Shown: piece after piece, positions 43,093-55,660 of the stretch | Numbering within the stretch: the first letter of the stretch is position 1 | How the letters are laid out: each line of letters starts with the position of its first letter | Origin: Nemophila menziesii | Taxonomy: Eukaryota; Streptophyta; Magnoliopsida; Boraginales; Hydrophyllaceae | Assembly (NCBI GenBank): GCA_029959085.1 | Contig: JARWIR010000002.1 | Coordinates: forward strand, 35,055,733 to 35,119,732 | Reading direction: 5' to 3' | DNA length: 64,000 bases | Made by a program: the position numbers and the translations under genes | Notes under the pieces: model-generated | Seen by the model: the letters and a program-made list of their open reading frames with translations, nothing else | Databases searched by the model: none | Told to the model about the DNA's origin: nothing

Positions 43093-43562
43093 CTTCTTAC
43101 TTCATCAAGATCAAACCCTAGCCTCTTCAAAAACGAATTTTCCAGCCCTTAACCCTTATATACCTGCACAAAGACCACTACAACACCAAAGAACGTCAAA
43201 TTTTTCCTCCTATTTCATTCTAAACACACATCTAACACCACAATCCTTCAATAAAATCAAGAAATCTTCTCCTTCAACCTTAAACCTCTTCATCAAAGCT
43301 TCAAACCTATTCACTAAACCTTCCCCAAGCTGTTACATATTCATTACCCATCTCATATGACCCCATAATCCTTAATTACAAATCCTCAAAACATCAAATT
43401 TCAAAACTCTTCTCTAGTTTTTGATTATTTGAAGTTTTGAGTTTGGGGTCCATTGAGATGTCAAAGATTGGGAGGTCAAGAATACCATGAAGAGAAGTTG
43501 GAGAAGCTTGTATAACTTTTGGGTGTTGAAAGATGTAATTACAAGAATTTTGGGAGGATAAT
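43093..43562 (+). other. Leader between internal TATA box and env-like remnant (element J)
   Basis: Pyrimidine- and A-rich, with a PPT-like TTTGAGTTTGGGGTCC (about 43436-43451) shortly before ATG 43458. It aligns with leaders of I and O. No gene. Confidence 0.55.
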
Positions 43563-43904
43563 CATGAAGAGGTGTTGAAACCCATAGGAAAAATCACAAA
43601 AGAGTTGGAGCTTATGCAAATCATATTACGTGGTGTGAGCAATGTTCAACATGCCACCTACGCAACACAAGGAGCTCAACCTACACGCAACCATGGAAAC
43701 CAGCTTCGTGCTGGTTCAGATACGTTTTCCTACCCCTTTCTTATTTGTTTTATTTGTTTATTTGCTTTATTGAGTCTTTTTCGAGTCGTGGGGACACGAC
43801 TCATTTTTGAGTTTGGGGTGGGGTTCGTTGCCTCATCCCAATTTTATGTGTTTTACTGTATCCCAATTTTATGTGTTTTACTGTTTGTTTTTTTTTTAAA
43901 TTAA
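43563..43904 (+). pseudogene. C-terminal remnant of env-like ORF (element J)
   Basis: The frame GKITKELELMQIILRGVSNVQ aligns with NVTK-stop-LDLLRNLILGVNTLQ at the end of the ORF of I. The natural stop of I (TAA) is TCA here, so the frame runs on into the untranslated region to 43904. The rest of the ORF is deleted. Confidence 0.55.
43783..43802 (+). other. Conserved 3' hairpin (element J)
   Basis: GAGTCGTGGGGACACGACTC, perfect arms, followed by TTTGAGTTTGGGGTGG. Confidence 0.75.
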
Positions 43905-45222
43905 TCTAAGGGTTGCGTTGACTGTAGAGAATTTTAAGTTCCCCCATCAAGCATGCTTTTTGTGAATTAATGATAGAAAATAGTTGACTTTAGGAATTAG
44001 TATGAAACTGAACTTTGATTGCATGCAAATATGAGATAATTGATAGGAAAAATTAATGAATAATGCAAAAGAAGTAAACTTGTGCTTAAGGATAATAGGT
44101 GGTTTGTAGAACGTGAGATCTAAATGAGTAGAGAACCCACTTAGGTATGAACTAGAGGCAAGTTGTGTAGATAGGAAAATGATAGAGGCAGTTCTTTGTT
44201 AGCCCTTTGAATCCTTTTTGGCCTTCTATCCCTGAATTAATTATATCCTTCTTAGACAAATTTTTAGCCTTTTAGCCTTTCTTTTGTCGCCACATTATAA
44301 GCCAATATCCCTTTAGATTGTTAGGCATGACCATATGACCCGCACTTGAATCACGATCCTGAGACTTCCTGTCTTGAGCTTGAGTTTGGGGTGGTGGGTC
44401 CACCATATGGGAATTTACATTGGGTTGGGATTTTTGAGCTTATCAATGATGCTTTGTGCTTTATATAATGATGATTCACAGGTTTATTATATGGTAACCC
44501 TTTGCCGGGGTAATGGTGAATGGAAAAGAAGCTTCGAGCTCAAGTTATGAATAGGCATAACTATGAAAAATAGCATGATATCTCAATATCAAAAAGAGAG
44601 TCATAGCTATAAGAAAAGAAAAAAAATGTATGATTAGAAAAGAAATTATATTCGGACCGGCAAGGTGGAAATTTTTAAGTGAATCATCCTTAGTGCTTAT
44701 TGGGTTAATTTGGGGACGCTAATAAAGCGCGTCAATTGGGTTGAGTGAGAACGTAATTCGAGTGTAAACTCAAGCTCCTGGACAGCTTGTTGATGGTAAG
44801 TAAGGAGAGAGCCAAAAGCTCACTTCAAATTTACCAAATATACATACCATACCGTCCTTCATCCTATGCTAAAACCGTAAAGTCCTCGTGATTCCTAGAT
44901 GTACAGTGAGTTAATAGGGAATATGCTAAGTGGAGCGTTCAAAGCAAGTAAGGATCGAGGAACACCCTATAGCCACCATCTTGAGATAAGTAATAAGCGT
45001 AACCTTCTAGCATTGTGAAATTAATTTTTGATTGATATTGTTTTGTATTTGATTTTGCATGATAAGTGTAGGTGTATATTAATTCCTAGATTAGACTATA
45101 TGAAATTTATCTTAAGTTGTGCTTTGGGAATATTTACTAGATTCTACCTTCTGCATTCACCTAAAAGATCCTTTGTTTTTATTTTACTTTGTCGGGACGA
45201 CAAAGGTTTGAGTTTGGGGTCT
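43905..45222 (+). other. 3' untranslated region of element J with PPT
   Basis: PPT-like GAGTTTGGGGTGGTGGG near 44390 and the true PPT GAGTTTGGGGTCT (45210-45222). It aligns with 29500-30853 of I. No gene. Confidence 0.75.
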
Positions 45223-47025
45223 TGATGTCTCCTTATTTGTTCTAATTCTTAGCCCCTTGGAGACATCCTTTTAGGTGAATAAATGAGTTATTTGATAGAC
45301 TTTTAGGCTTATTTGATCATATTGCACTTTCTCCCCTTGGAAATTAACTATTTGCAGAATCTGAGCTTTTGTGCGTAAATTTGACTATTTTTAATGCAAA
45401 GTTAATTGGTTCTTGAATTTCATGAAAGACCAATCCAAGGAGAAGAAGTGAGAATAGAGTCTTAGTGTATTTTAGAGTGTTAGGAAATGATTTTTAGTCG
45501 AGTTTCTATTTTTAGAGTACACTTTCCTATTTCAATTTCTTGATTTATTGATTTATTCTTTTTAAGCATATGCGGTTTAATTATTTATTTAATGTGAAGC
45601 TTTAAAAGATAAATGGTAATTACTTAGAGACCAAGTCAAGATAAAGATGAAAGGAAAGAAGATTTACATGGAAATAAGAAGATTTAGGAAAGATTTATTC
45701 AAAGGAGGAAAAGATAAAGCTGCCTTGTGAATCTGAAAATCCAGCAACGTTTTAGATTAAATCATAATTAAAGATTGGCTAGGATTCTGGACGAATGGTC
45801 TGCTCCAATAGAAAGATCTTTCCAAGACAAGCAGTTTCATATATTGGAACTTCTCAAACGGATAAGTATTGAAAAAGATATGACCAAATCAAATCAGCAG
45901 CAAATCTTACCTTTTCTAGAATTTAGGGCTACGAATTTGAGAGTCTTTGACTTGTCTTCCACTCCAAGCAAATTCGACCTAGAGTCTTCCAACACCTATA
46001 AATACACCCCTTCGACCTCATAATTCAGTACCTCTCATTAATCTTTCAATTCTTAACATCCTTAGAGAGAGAGTCACAATAACCTCTCAATTATCATTTA
46101 ATTCATACATCCTTAGAGAGAGAGTCAACCACTTCAGAGCAAGAAGGCAAAGGAGGAGCTCGAGTTGGAGGAATTCTGTTCTTCCATCAACAGTCATCTA
46201 ATCCTTAGGTTATATATTTCTTTTCTGTAATTAAATATGATGTCTTTCTATTTGGTTTCAGTCTTTAATATTACCATGAGCTAAACTTTTATATACTTGA
46301 GAATCGCAATAAAGGGATGAACCCTAATTAATTTATTCTATGTTTTGAATTTGGGATTGTTATGATTTAAATTGAATTAGGTCTTAGATATTGGATATTA
46401 CTTTGTTCTTAATCGCTATTTCTTTTCCGTACAACTAGAAATAGATTTTAGTATTTGGGCTATTCCATATAGTGGCGTATGGATCACCTTGACGGGGGGT
46501 TTGAATACAGATCTAGGTAATACCCGTGTAATGGACGAAAGTCATATGATTTACATAGCCAAAGAGGTAAAATATTATTCATCTGAAAGTAGCTTATATT
46601 CACCCTGACGGGGTTTGTAATACCGTAGGATAGCTCTTAGGTCCACCCTGACGGGGGCTAGGAGATATTAGATTCCCGACTAATATACTAATACCAATTC
46701 TACCCTTAAACATAACATAGATTATATTAGTTAGGAGGATTCTTTGCGAGACTCAAGTAATTCTCTTATCTGAAGTCAGTCTTTTATTTATTTTCTGTTA
46801 ATTTACTTTATTGCATATTTAGTTTTAAGAAAACCAAACGAAAATCTCTTCTTTACTTTTCTGTTAAACAATTATTCTTTCTATCTAATTAATACTGGAG
46901 TTGAACCTAATCTGTCCCTGAGAACGAACTCGATTTATCGAATATTAGTTGGACAACCGTACACTTGCGGTTAAGTGGTTCCTTTATTTTTTGCACTTAA
47001 TTTTATAACACACCAGGATCCACCA
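45223..47025 (+). repeat. 3' LTR of element J
   Basis: 1803 bp, TGATGTCTCC...GATCCACCA; TATAAATA at 45997-46004. A short frame at 45775-46023 is not a gene, since it is also LTR sequence in the 5' copy. Confidence 0.95.
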
Positions 47026-47926
47026 GTAATCCTCTACGTGCGCATCGCAAGAACTACAGACATTAATTCAAAGCACATAATACAGATCTATCACTAACAA
47101 ATTCAATTAAATATAAAAGTACATCCCAAATTAAATAATATATAAAACAAGTCTAGGGTTCATACCTATATTCTAATCTCAAGCTAAATAAATTAGTTCA
47201 TAATAAATAAATAAGAATATAGAATTACAAACGGGAAGGGTTGGAATGGCATGAACAGCTTCCAAGCTCCTTCTCTTCTCTTCTCTTTATCTAAGCTTCC
47301 TCTTGGTCTTTAGATTATTATGGACTGACCACGGATGATTTCTCTAAAATAGGAATGAATATATATATATATATATATATAGGACCTTGGTATAATTTTG
47401 GAGTGATCCCCAAGTTAAGGAGTCCTAATCTTACCAAATTCGTATCCCTAAATTGTAGGACGAGATAAACCTTTGCAGATATTGATTTGGTCATATCTCC
47501 TTCGTTACTTATCGAAATTTAATGTTCTTTATATAGAAACGACTGTGTTTAAAATATCTATCTAGTGATACAAAAACTCCTTCTAATTCCTTACCTATTC
47601 TCTATAGAATATTAATTAGTGGACGTATGTGCAGTTTCGATAGCTTCTTTACTTTTCACATATATCCAAACTTATCCTTTTTTACTTTGACTAAGGGATT
47701 TCCTTTACTTTTCCAATTCAAATTAGTTTCCATATGTGTGATAGATTCCATATACCTAAGTGCTACACAAATTACGCGCAAAGCTCACAAAATAGCAAAA
47801 CACCTTAAACCAGACAAGAAGGTGTAAGGTATGAATAACTGTGGAAAATCCAAAAATTAAATACTAAATACCCCTAAAATGATGTCTCGAGTATAGAATT
47901 AATATATCACAAATAGAGAGACATCA
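47026..47926 (-). repeat. 5' LTR of element F, upstream part
   Basis: Begins (minus) TGATGTCTCTCTATTTGTGAT at 47926 and continues into the piece left of J. It includes an (AT)n run at 47359-47381. 47026-47030 is the duplicated GTAAT of J. Confidence 0.82.
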
Positions 47927-48430
47927 GCTGTAACTAAGAGAAAAACCATCTTTTTGAATTGTGTTTTAAGAGGGGAAGAAGTAGATATTGCATATTTGAT
48001 CTTCGAGGAGGTGATGTGATTTTTTATCTCTCCACTTTCGTTATTTAATGTGTAATATCCAACTTTGATCAAGTACCTAGTACAAAAAGTGAATGTGACT
48101 CGGGGTGAAGAAGAGAAAATGGTTTACAAAGTGAGTAACAATATCAACAATATTTGGATTAAAACAATTTTAAAAGGAGCAGGAATTAAGAAGCCTCCAC
48201 AAGAATGAATCTCTCGGGAGAGAGAATCAAAAGAAGAGGATCTTATTTGGGGAGAAAGGATAGATGAGAAATTAAATAAATTTGAAGCAGCTCAAACTTT
48301 CTTGGCTGATGATGTGGCACAAATCAAAGCAAATCAAGTACACATCATGACACTCCTGGAGCAATTAAAGCGCGATATCATGAAAGATACACCAAATCCT
48401 ATCTTGGATGTAAATAATGCGAGGCAATAG
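47927..48430 (+). pseudogene. Env-like ORF, C-terminal half (element L)
   Basis: Aligns with B 5408-5891 through TKRN, the acidic KKPPQE region and a well-kept coiled coil (VAQIKANQVHIMTLLEQLKRD) ending at TAG 48428. Frame shifts and a TGA near 48208 interrupt it. A short 'CTCTCGGGAGAG' palindromic insertion at about 48211 is absent from B. Confidence 0.65.
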
Positions 48431-49082
48431 CCTTGAGAGTATGTTCTCTTTCTTCCTTATCGTTTTTTTATGTGCAATATTTGCTAGTTTTCAATTTCTT
48501 TATTGAGTCTTTTCGAGTCGTAGGGACACGACTCATTTTTGAGTTGGGTGTGTGGGGATTCGTTGTCCCTCATATCCATTATTTTTTGTGATTTATTGTT
48601 TTTACGAAGATATTAAAAATTTTGATACATGGGATTAGATGTTGATTGTGTTAAATAGCTTAAAAGCATAATCTTAGTAAGTTAATTATAGAAAGTAATA
48701 TTTTTATTAGCTATTTATTTTAAATGATTTGAGTATTTACATGAAAACACACATTAATAGTAAAGAAGAGATTAGTAAGTAATGCGGTAGAAGTATGTTT
48801 GATCTTAGGGCGCCTTGAGGGGTGTGTAGGCCATGAGATCCAAGCTAGTTGATAAACCCATTTAATGAACGTGCTAAAGGTGAGAAATTAAAAAAATTGC
48901 ATACTTTAGAAAGTAATTAAGGTGGATCTTTGATAAACCCCTTGTTGCATTTTACCTTGTTGTCCATTTACTATATTTATATCCTTCTCAGCCACTTCTA
49001 GCCTTTTTACAGCTTTTATAAAGCCTTTTTATTAGTCAAATTATAAGTCATATCCTTTATATTTTAGGACTTTTCCATATGA
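48431..49082 (+). other. 3' untranslated region of element L
   Basis: Hairpin with adjacent PPT-like GAGTTGGGTGTG, then AT-rich sequence aligning with 5990-6498 of B. No gene. Confidence 0.65.
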
Positions 49083-50006
49083 CAAAAGAATATATCCCAA
49101 ATAAAATAACTCAATTAAATAGCAAAGCACAATGTATTACATAAGCATCCTCAAGTATAAATAGTTTAGCTCATAATAGAATTAATACTAATGAAATAAA
49201 AACTAATAAAAACTAATGACAAATTCATGTTTACAAAAATAAAATAAAGCAATGTTATTGTTGTAGATAAGAGGAGATGGTGATTTCTTGAGGTAGAAAG
49301 GCTGGGTTCGTGGACAAACTCATGTTCTTCCTTCTATCTAGAGCTTCTCCTCCTCTTCTTTCATTTAGATAAAATGACTTTAAAATGAGTGGTGTATCAA
49401 GTGCTCTAGTGGAATTTTGAATGGGGGGCTAGAAATGAGCTTATATAGCTTCCGAATTTGTTAGGCTCTCTTTAAGGTTAATAAAATAGGCTTAGAATGA
49501 GCCCAACCCATTTTTACTTAACCAGATTTATGGTTCGAACCACGGAAGGTGCAAATGTCATAATTTCTTCGTCTTAACTTTGAATTGAGTGTCGTAACTT
49601 TCCATGCGACCCTAACTTCAAGACATTTCCAACCAAAAAGGAATCAGGTCCAAATCTCTCACCAGAAAGTTTTCGTGACAGAAACAATAACGTGAAATAA
49701 TTCTCCAGAAAAAGCTATAAATTTCCACAATGGTTCTAAGCTCAATTTATGTCTTAATTTGGGGTTCTCTTCACTTTTTGACTTCTATCCTTCCTCATGG
49801 ACCCTTTCATCAAGCATGTACCTAAAATCTACACATTAAACACACAATTAAAGTACCAAAATCTCTACAAATAGTAATAAGTCCAAACCTAGGGGTAAAA
49901 GTGCACTATATCAAATATTAGGGAAAATCCCTCACTTAGGCCCAATAAACTCCCAAAATAATGTCTCTCGTGAACGGATTTATTCGTCACAAATAGAGAG
50001 AAATCA
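49083..50006 (-). repeat. Element M: truncated LTR of another subfamily
   Basis: The minus strand begins TGATTTCTCTC (50006) with an inverted tip copy GAGAGACATTA ~40 bp in. It contains a TATATAAGC box (~49440) and ATGAGCTAAAC, common to all LTRs here, then stops ~925 bp in, at L. U5 and the CA end are missing. Confidence 0.7.
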
Positions 50007-50361
50007 GATACATATCCCATCTTGTCGATGAAGACAAAAGGCGAGAAATATGTGCACTAAAACTTTCCAAATTGCAATTTACAAAGCTCACACATGCATG
50101 CCTTTTTCATCAAAATACAATTTGGTTATATTCTTGTTGTAAGGAGGAGTTAGAGTCCATATGTGCTTTATCTTTTCACATATTATATGCACATTGATAG
50201 GGGGTCTTAACTCCTTTAGATTTACATACTTTCATATCAATCTTAAGGTATTTTAGTGTAGGGTTTGTCATCGTCGAAAAGGGGGAGATTATTGGCATAT
50301 AATCTTCCTTCATAGGTTCTTTTAATGTGACAAATCCTCTTGTTCTTAGTGAGTTACATAT
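50007..50361. other. Unidentified 355-bp segment
   Basis: It lies between the start of LTR M and the start of LTR N. A minus frame of 68 codons (50382-50176; its first codons overlap LTR N) reads EDYMPIISPFSTMTNPTLKYLKIDMK and resembles nothing I know. There is no PPT next to M, so this is probably flanking DNA rather than the 3' end of M's element. It is the only stretch not explained by a recognised repeat. Confidence 0.4.
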
Positions 50362-51882
50362 TGATGTCTCCTTATTTTTCATGAATTAATCCTAGTTGGA
50401 GACATCATTTTAGGTGTATTTATTAGGTTATAGGTCGATTTTCTCATGATTTAGTACACTTTCCTATTTTGTGTCTTGAATTAATTATTTATTATTTTTA
50501 GAGCATATTGGGTTTAATTATTTATTTAGTGTGAAGATTTAAAGATATATGGTAATTGATTAAAGTCCAAGTTAATTCTAAGAGCTAAAGGAAAGAGGAT
50601 AAACATGGAAATTGGAGATAAAGAAAAGAATTATGAAAAAGAAAAAGATAAAGTTGCCATATAAATCTGAATTCCAGCAGCTACGACCACAAAAGAGCTT
50701 ATATCTCAAGATTGGATAGTAATTTGGAAGAATGGTCTACATCAAAGTTAAAGAGCTTTCCGAGACGATGAATTTCGACTACTCAAACACATCAAACAGA
50801 TAAGTATTGAATCAGTTACGGCCAAAACAAAATAACATCAAAATCTTACCTTTTCTAGATTCTAGAATTACGAATTTGAGTTGGGCTTCGAGTCCAAAAC
50901 CTACCTTATACTCTAGGAAACGAATTAGATCTTCCTATAACCAATAAATACAACCTCTTATCATAAGATAATCATCCTTGGCCAGTCCTTAGGCCAGGAA
51001 GAAGCTACAACACAAGAAGAGAAGTCTGGAAGGAGCTATGCATCAATTATGTCTTCTTCAACCTTCAAATCTGTAATTGTTTTATTTTCTTTTCTTAGTA
51101 TGAATTAAATAAATTTATCTTGAGTTTTATCATATATGTATGAATCCTAGTTTTGGTTGACATCTATCTAATTTGGGAATTATATGTTTTAAATTGAATT
51201 CATGTTTTATTTCTCTGTCTATGTGTTTGATTTATAATATGTTTTTTTTGCGGATTGTAACCGTATAGGATTACTCTAATAATAGTTAGATAGTCAATAA
51301 CTAAGACATATTTAATTATTGGAAACAACACATAGCGTCTAGTGTAAGGTTTAGACTTGACAAATCAACCTAACTAGATAGTCATTATGGTTTGGTGTAT
51401 TGCCATTTAATCAATCGCAGGAAAAGTTTGCTTAGGTTCTTATTGACACAGATAAACCCTAATTTAAACTACCTAGCGAAATTGAAACCGAACATTGAAA
51501 TACTACATGATTTGTCTTTACATGTTTAGAATGGAAAAACTAGTGGGGATTACTTGCTAATTACTCAGGCTAAGCTATCATACTATCTGTTCTTCGCTTA
51601 TTTAATTTTCAGTCTTTTAATTTATAAGTTTAATTCTCTTATTTAAAAATCAAATAAAAATCTATTTTCCTTCTCTTTATTTGTGTATTATCCTGTTCTA
51701 GCTTTTATATCCGCACTAGATAAATTTCATAAGTTCTCTCTAACTTTCATAGTCTTTGAGGACGAATCTTCTTATCATTAAAACTTGCATACGTCCTGTA
51801 ATACTTGCAGAACCGTGCTCAGCCCAGGTTGTTTATTTTAACTTATTTATATCATTATTTTATCACACCTTAGGCGACACCA
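50362..51882 (+). repeat. 5' LTR of element N
   Basis: 1521 bp, TGATGTCTCC...GGCGACACCA, ATAAATA box at 50944-50950, inverted tip copy GGAGACATCA. Confidence 0.92.
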
Positions 51883-51888
51883 AGTTTT

Positions 51889-51906
51889 TGGCGCCGCTGC
51901 CGGGGA
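51889..51906 (+). other. Primer binding site (element N)
   Basis: TGGCGCCGCTGCCGGGGA, identical to that of I. Confidence 0.9.
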
Positions 51907-52006
51907 CTACATCGTTAGTCCTTGTGCATATATCTAGTGCTTTTATTTCAGTTAGTTCTATTTTACGCTTTTGTCTTTTTAGTTTTTGCTTTACAGATTT
52001 TTACAG

Positions 52007-53640
52007 ATGGAGAATCCAAGGAGACTTGAGCTACCCATCTCGTTTAGAGTGCAACCACGTGGAATCCGCACTCTAGAAATCCAAACCGCTAAATTTAGAC
52101 CAGATCCATGGATGATAGCGCAGTTTGCAAATCATGGATAATTTAGCGGTGTTGCACAACAAGATCTGGTCCGGTATCTCCAGAAATTCATGCAGATCTG
52201 TGACGCTTATATCGTAAGAGGAGTTACAAAGGAGTAGATGTATTACGTTATGTTCCAGTTCTTCTTGACCGGAGTTGCAAGCGATTGGTACAATACCCAA
52301 CATCCTAACGTTATTCCGGATTAGGACCGGCTTCAATCAAAAATTCCTAGACCGATTCTATCCGGTAGTAGAAGATTAAAAGATATGTTGGAGCTCGAAC
52401 AGTTTATGCAGGAAGACAGAGAAAGCTTGGGTGAAGCATGTTACAATTTAATGAGAAAAAGGCGAGATGTCCTTACCATAAATCATCGCCACAATATTCT
52501 TTAACCATGTTTTATGGAGGACTTCATGACGAGTCCAAGGCGAGAGCAGATTTATTAGGAAACAAGGGTTTCGTGTTACCAGATCCTGTAGAAGCCAAAA
52601 GTATTATGAAGAAAGTTCTTGAGACCGAGAGAACTTAGCCAAGTGAATCAGAAGAACAAGAAGAAACTTCAGAATCTCTGAAGATCAAAGAATTGAACCA
52701 ACAACTTAAGGAACTACAAGAACAAGCTCGAACAATTGCTCAGGTAAATCTAGTACATACTATACCTTCGTGTCCTGATTGTGGATCAAGAAATCATATG
52801 TGGGGAAAGTGTATGAATAATCTAGCTGCAATTTCCTTTATATCTCATCAAATAAACCATTATTCTAATGGTGATTATCATCATCAAGGAATGTTACGCT
52901 AGATATCAGCCTCCACAAAAGCAAAGTTGGGTCAGAAATCAAGAGACTTATCATCAAACCCAACCTCAATCCTATTATCAACCACAACCTATGCATCAAA
53001 AAGAACCAATTTACGAAAAAGCTTATCAAGAACCACCGAAACCGTCAATGCATCAAGCAAAATAAGAACAACCTTTGAGTTTGGATTCAAGTATGGATAA
53101 AATAATGAAATTAGTTGAAGAGAATATGAAGATGAGCCAGCAGAGACTTCAAAACCAGCAAAATGTGATTAAAAATCTCGAGCATACCCTATCAAAAATG
53201 GCAAGTACATTGCAAAATAGGCCGAAAGGGCAACTCCCAAGTGATACTATTGCTCCTTAAGATGATGCTTGTCACGCAGTTGAAGTGAGAAGTGGAAAAA
53301 AATTACCTCCACCTAGAAGAGATCCAGAACCGACCTCTATTCCAGAAAAATGGTTGATGAAACAATAAAAGATAAAAGTTCGAAGAGGTAGTTGAACCAA
53401 AGAGTGTCCAAGAAAAGACACTAGAAAGAAGAAAAAGCTAAGTGGAAACTAATACACGCCCTCCACCACCATACCCTTCACGTGTCAAGAAAAAGGACAA
53501 TGAAAAAGAATTCAAGAAGTTCCTTGACATGGTGAGCAAGTTAGATATTAATATGTCGTTAGTAGAAGCTCTCAAGAGAATGCCGAAATATCTGAAATTC
53601 ATGAAGGACATTCTTTCTAACAAACGAAGGTTTAGAAAAT
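52007..53640 (+). pseudogene. Gag (element N)
   Basis: ATG at 52007, 100 bp after the PBS. The capsid block has stops at 52139, 52235 and 52322; the last two sit where relatives have Q (KEQMYY) and W (NWD). A frame shift leads into 52438-52638 (SLTMFYGGLHDESKARADLLG). Zinc knuckle CPDCGSRNHMWGKC (CX2CX4HX4C) near 52771-52812. A Q/Y/P-rich region (52868-53065), a coiled coil (53075-53260) and a charged linker to protease (PPPPYPSRVKK, 53442-53642) follow, in changing frames. Confidence 0.85.
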
Positions 53641-54018
53641 AGGGAAACAATTGGATCGCCAGCGGAATGTAGTGCTATTTGTCAAAACAAGTTACCACCG
53701 AAGCTACAGGATCCCGGAAGTTTTACGATTCCCATTGATATTGGAGACAGTTGGACCGGGAAGGCATTATGTGATTTAGGCGCGAGTATCAATATCATGC
53801 CGAAATCCTTGTTCGAGAAGCTTAATATAGGAGAGGTAGTACCCACTTCTGTGATATTACAAATGGCGGATCGCTCCCTCTCCCAACCAGTAGGTAAAAT
53901 CGAAGATGTTTTAGTTAAAGCTGGTACTATTATATTTACTTGTGATTTTATTATTCTTGACTCTGATGTGGATAAGAATATCCCCATCATCTTGGGTAGA
54001 CCATTATTAGCTAGGAGG
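53641..54018 (+). pseudogene. Aspartic protease, split by element O (element N)
   Basis: KLPPKLQDPGSFTIPIDIGD, active site [19 protein letters not shown] with catalytic Asp, [11 protein letters not shown] and IILGRPLLAR. O is inserted right after this last motif; [15 protein letters not shown] follows at 61391 onward. A frame change near 53640-53650 separates it from the linker. Confidence 0.88.
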
Positions 54019-55536
54019 TGATGTCTCCTCATTTGTGATAATATAATATACTTCAGAGACATCATTTTAGGCTTATTTATTAGTTTATAGGTTGAATTGA
54101 GCTTAGTTTAGTGCACTTTCCTATTTTGGGTCTTGATTTAGTAACATAATATTTTTAGAGCATATTGGGTTTAATTGTTTATTTAGTGTGAAGCTTTAAA
54201 GATAATTATAGAGATTAAGTAGAGTCCAAGTCAAAGACTACAATATATGGAAAGAGATATGCATGGTAATTGGAGATAGAAGGAAACAGAGTTCAATTAG
54301 GAAGAGGAAAAGCTGTCTAAATCTGAATTTCTGCAGTACACGCCTAAAGAAGTGGTTATTTACCTAAGAAATAGGCCGATTTTTGTAATTTCCTTTCATA
54401 GGGACAAAGATAATTCTGTTACGATTCTTTTGGTATATTATGGAGCAAAAACCGACCAATAACGAAGAAGATATGCTCAAAACGGTCCACCAGTGTTTAT
54501 CTTTATTTGCATACGAATTTGAGTTGAGCTAGGAGTCCATTACTTTCCTTCTCCTTTAAGAAAACGAATTAGGTCTTCCTATACACTATAAATACAACCT
54601 CTTAACACTCTTAAATCATCCTTGTCCAGACCCTAAGGCCAAGAGGAAGCTGCAACACAAGAAGAGAAGTCTGGAAGGAGCTGTGCATCAATCATGTCTT
54701 CTTCAACCTTCAATTCTGTAATTCTTTTCTCTTCTTTTCTTTGTATGAACTGATTATTTTTATCTTGATTTTTTAGCATATATGTATGAACCCTAGTTTT
54801 GATTGACATCTATCTAATTTGGGAATTTAATGTTTTAAATTGAATTATAGTTTTTATTCTCTGTTTATGTGTTTGCATTTATATCCTGTGTTCTTGTGGA
54901 AGTGCACCCATATAGAATTACCATCTAGTAGTTAGGTCACCATTGACAACGCTGTTTAATTACATGTTTAGCACATAACGTCTAGTACAAGGTTTGATCT
55001 GACAACCCAACCTAACTAGATAATCACTATGGTTTAGTTCTTGTGACTATTTACCAATTACAGGAAAAATTTACTTAAGAAGCCTTATTGACACAGGTAA
55101 ATCTTATTTGAAACTACCGATAGCGAATTGGAACCGATTATTTAAATACTACATAATTCACCCTTACATGTTTAGAACGGCAAAACTAGTGGGGATTGCA
55201 TGCTATTTACTCAAGCTAACTTTCATACTATCTTCTTTTCTAGTCTGTTATTTTATTTTCTGTCTTTTATTTAGTAGTTTAGTTTTCTTTATTTAAAAAC
55301 CAAATAAATATTTATCTATCTGTTCTTTCTACTTGCGTATTATCTTTTCTATCTTTAATATCTGCACTTGAATAATTTGCATAAGTTCTTCTTAACCTTC
55401 GTAGTCCCTGAGGAACGAATCTTACTTATTCATTAAAACTTGCATACGATCTGTATACTTGCAGAACCGTGCTAGCTTAGGGTGTTTATTTGCATCTAAA
55501 TTATATCATCTTTTTATCACACCTTAGGCCACACCA
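54019..55536 (+). repeat. 5' LTR of element O (direct)
   Basis: TGATGTCTCC...GGCCACACCA; TATAAATA at 54597-54604; closest to the LTR of N. Confidence 0.95.
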
Positions 55537-55542
55537 AGTTTT

Positions 55543-55560
55543 TGGCGCCGCTTCCGGGGA
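55543..55560 (+). other. Primer binding site (element O)
   Basis: TGGCGCCGCTTCCGGGGA, one change from that of N. Confidence 0.88.
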
Positions 55561-55660
55561 CTACATCATTAGTCCTTGTGCAATTATCTTGTGCTTTTAT
55601 TTTAGTTAGTTCTATTTTACGCTTTTCTTTTTAGTTTTTGTTTTACGGATTTTATTTAGG

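Larger units (their letters stand above)
39499..47025 (+). mobile_element. Element J: young non-autonomous Athila-like element, 7.5 kb
   Basis: LTRs of 1811 and 1803 bp, PBS, a single novel ORF, palindrome pairs, an env-like C-terminal remnant, a 3' hairpin region, PPT and a perfect GTAAT duplication (39494-39498 / 47026-47030). The LTRs differ by about 18 substitutions (counted by eye, ~1%) and two AG-repeat indels that explain the whole 8-bp length difference. There is no capsid, protease, RT or integrase. It is the most recent insertion in the window. Confidence 0.93.
11347..47926 (-). mobile_element. Element F: minus-strand non-autonomous Athila-related element with nested insertions
   Basis: Read leftward: 5' LTR (47926 to 38434, split by J and holding SINE K), PBS (38401-38424), leader, [element H inserted], gag (17445-16075), protease (15726-15390), GPY/F-like tail (15140-15003), [solo LTR G inserted], palindrome pairs, env-like relic, hairpin, 3' region cut at 11347. 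It lacks RT and integrase core, like B and H. It was inserted into L, whose sequence resumes at 47927. Its 3' LTR is missing; D adjoins the break. Continuity across each insertion is shown by resumed homology and, for G and J, by target duplications. Confidence 0.8.
47927..49082 (+). mobile_element. Element L: fragment of a B-type element
   Basis: Resumes with GTAACTAAGAG...CATCTTTTTGAATTG, the middle of the env-like ORF of B (5408 onward), and runs through the 3' untranslated region as far as the counterpart of B 6498. Its left part was separated by insertion of F; its right end is cut by M. It has the hairpin GAGTCGTAGGGACACGACTC (48515-48534). Confidence 0.8.

Noticed and set aside
45775..46023. 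Short ORF in the LTR of J as a gene
   Set aside because: Same sequence in the 5' LTR carries base and length changes that break the frame; plain LTR sequence.
47359..47381. (AT)n run as a regulatory site
   Set aside because: A simple microsatellite within an LTR; no conservation in related LTRs.
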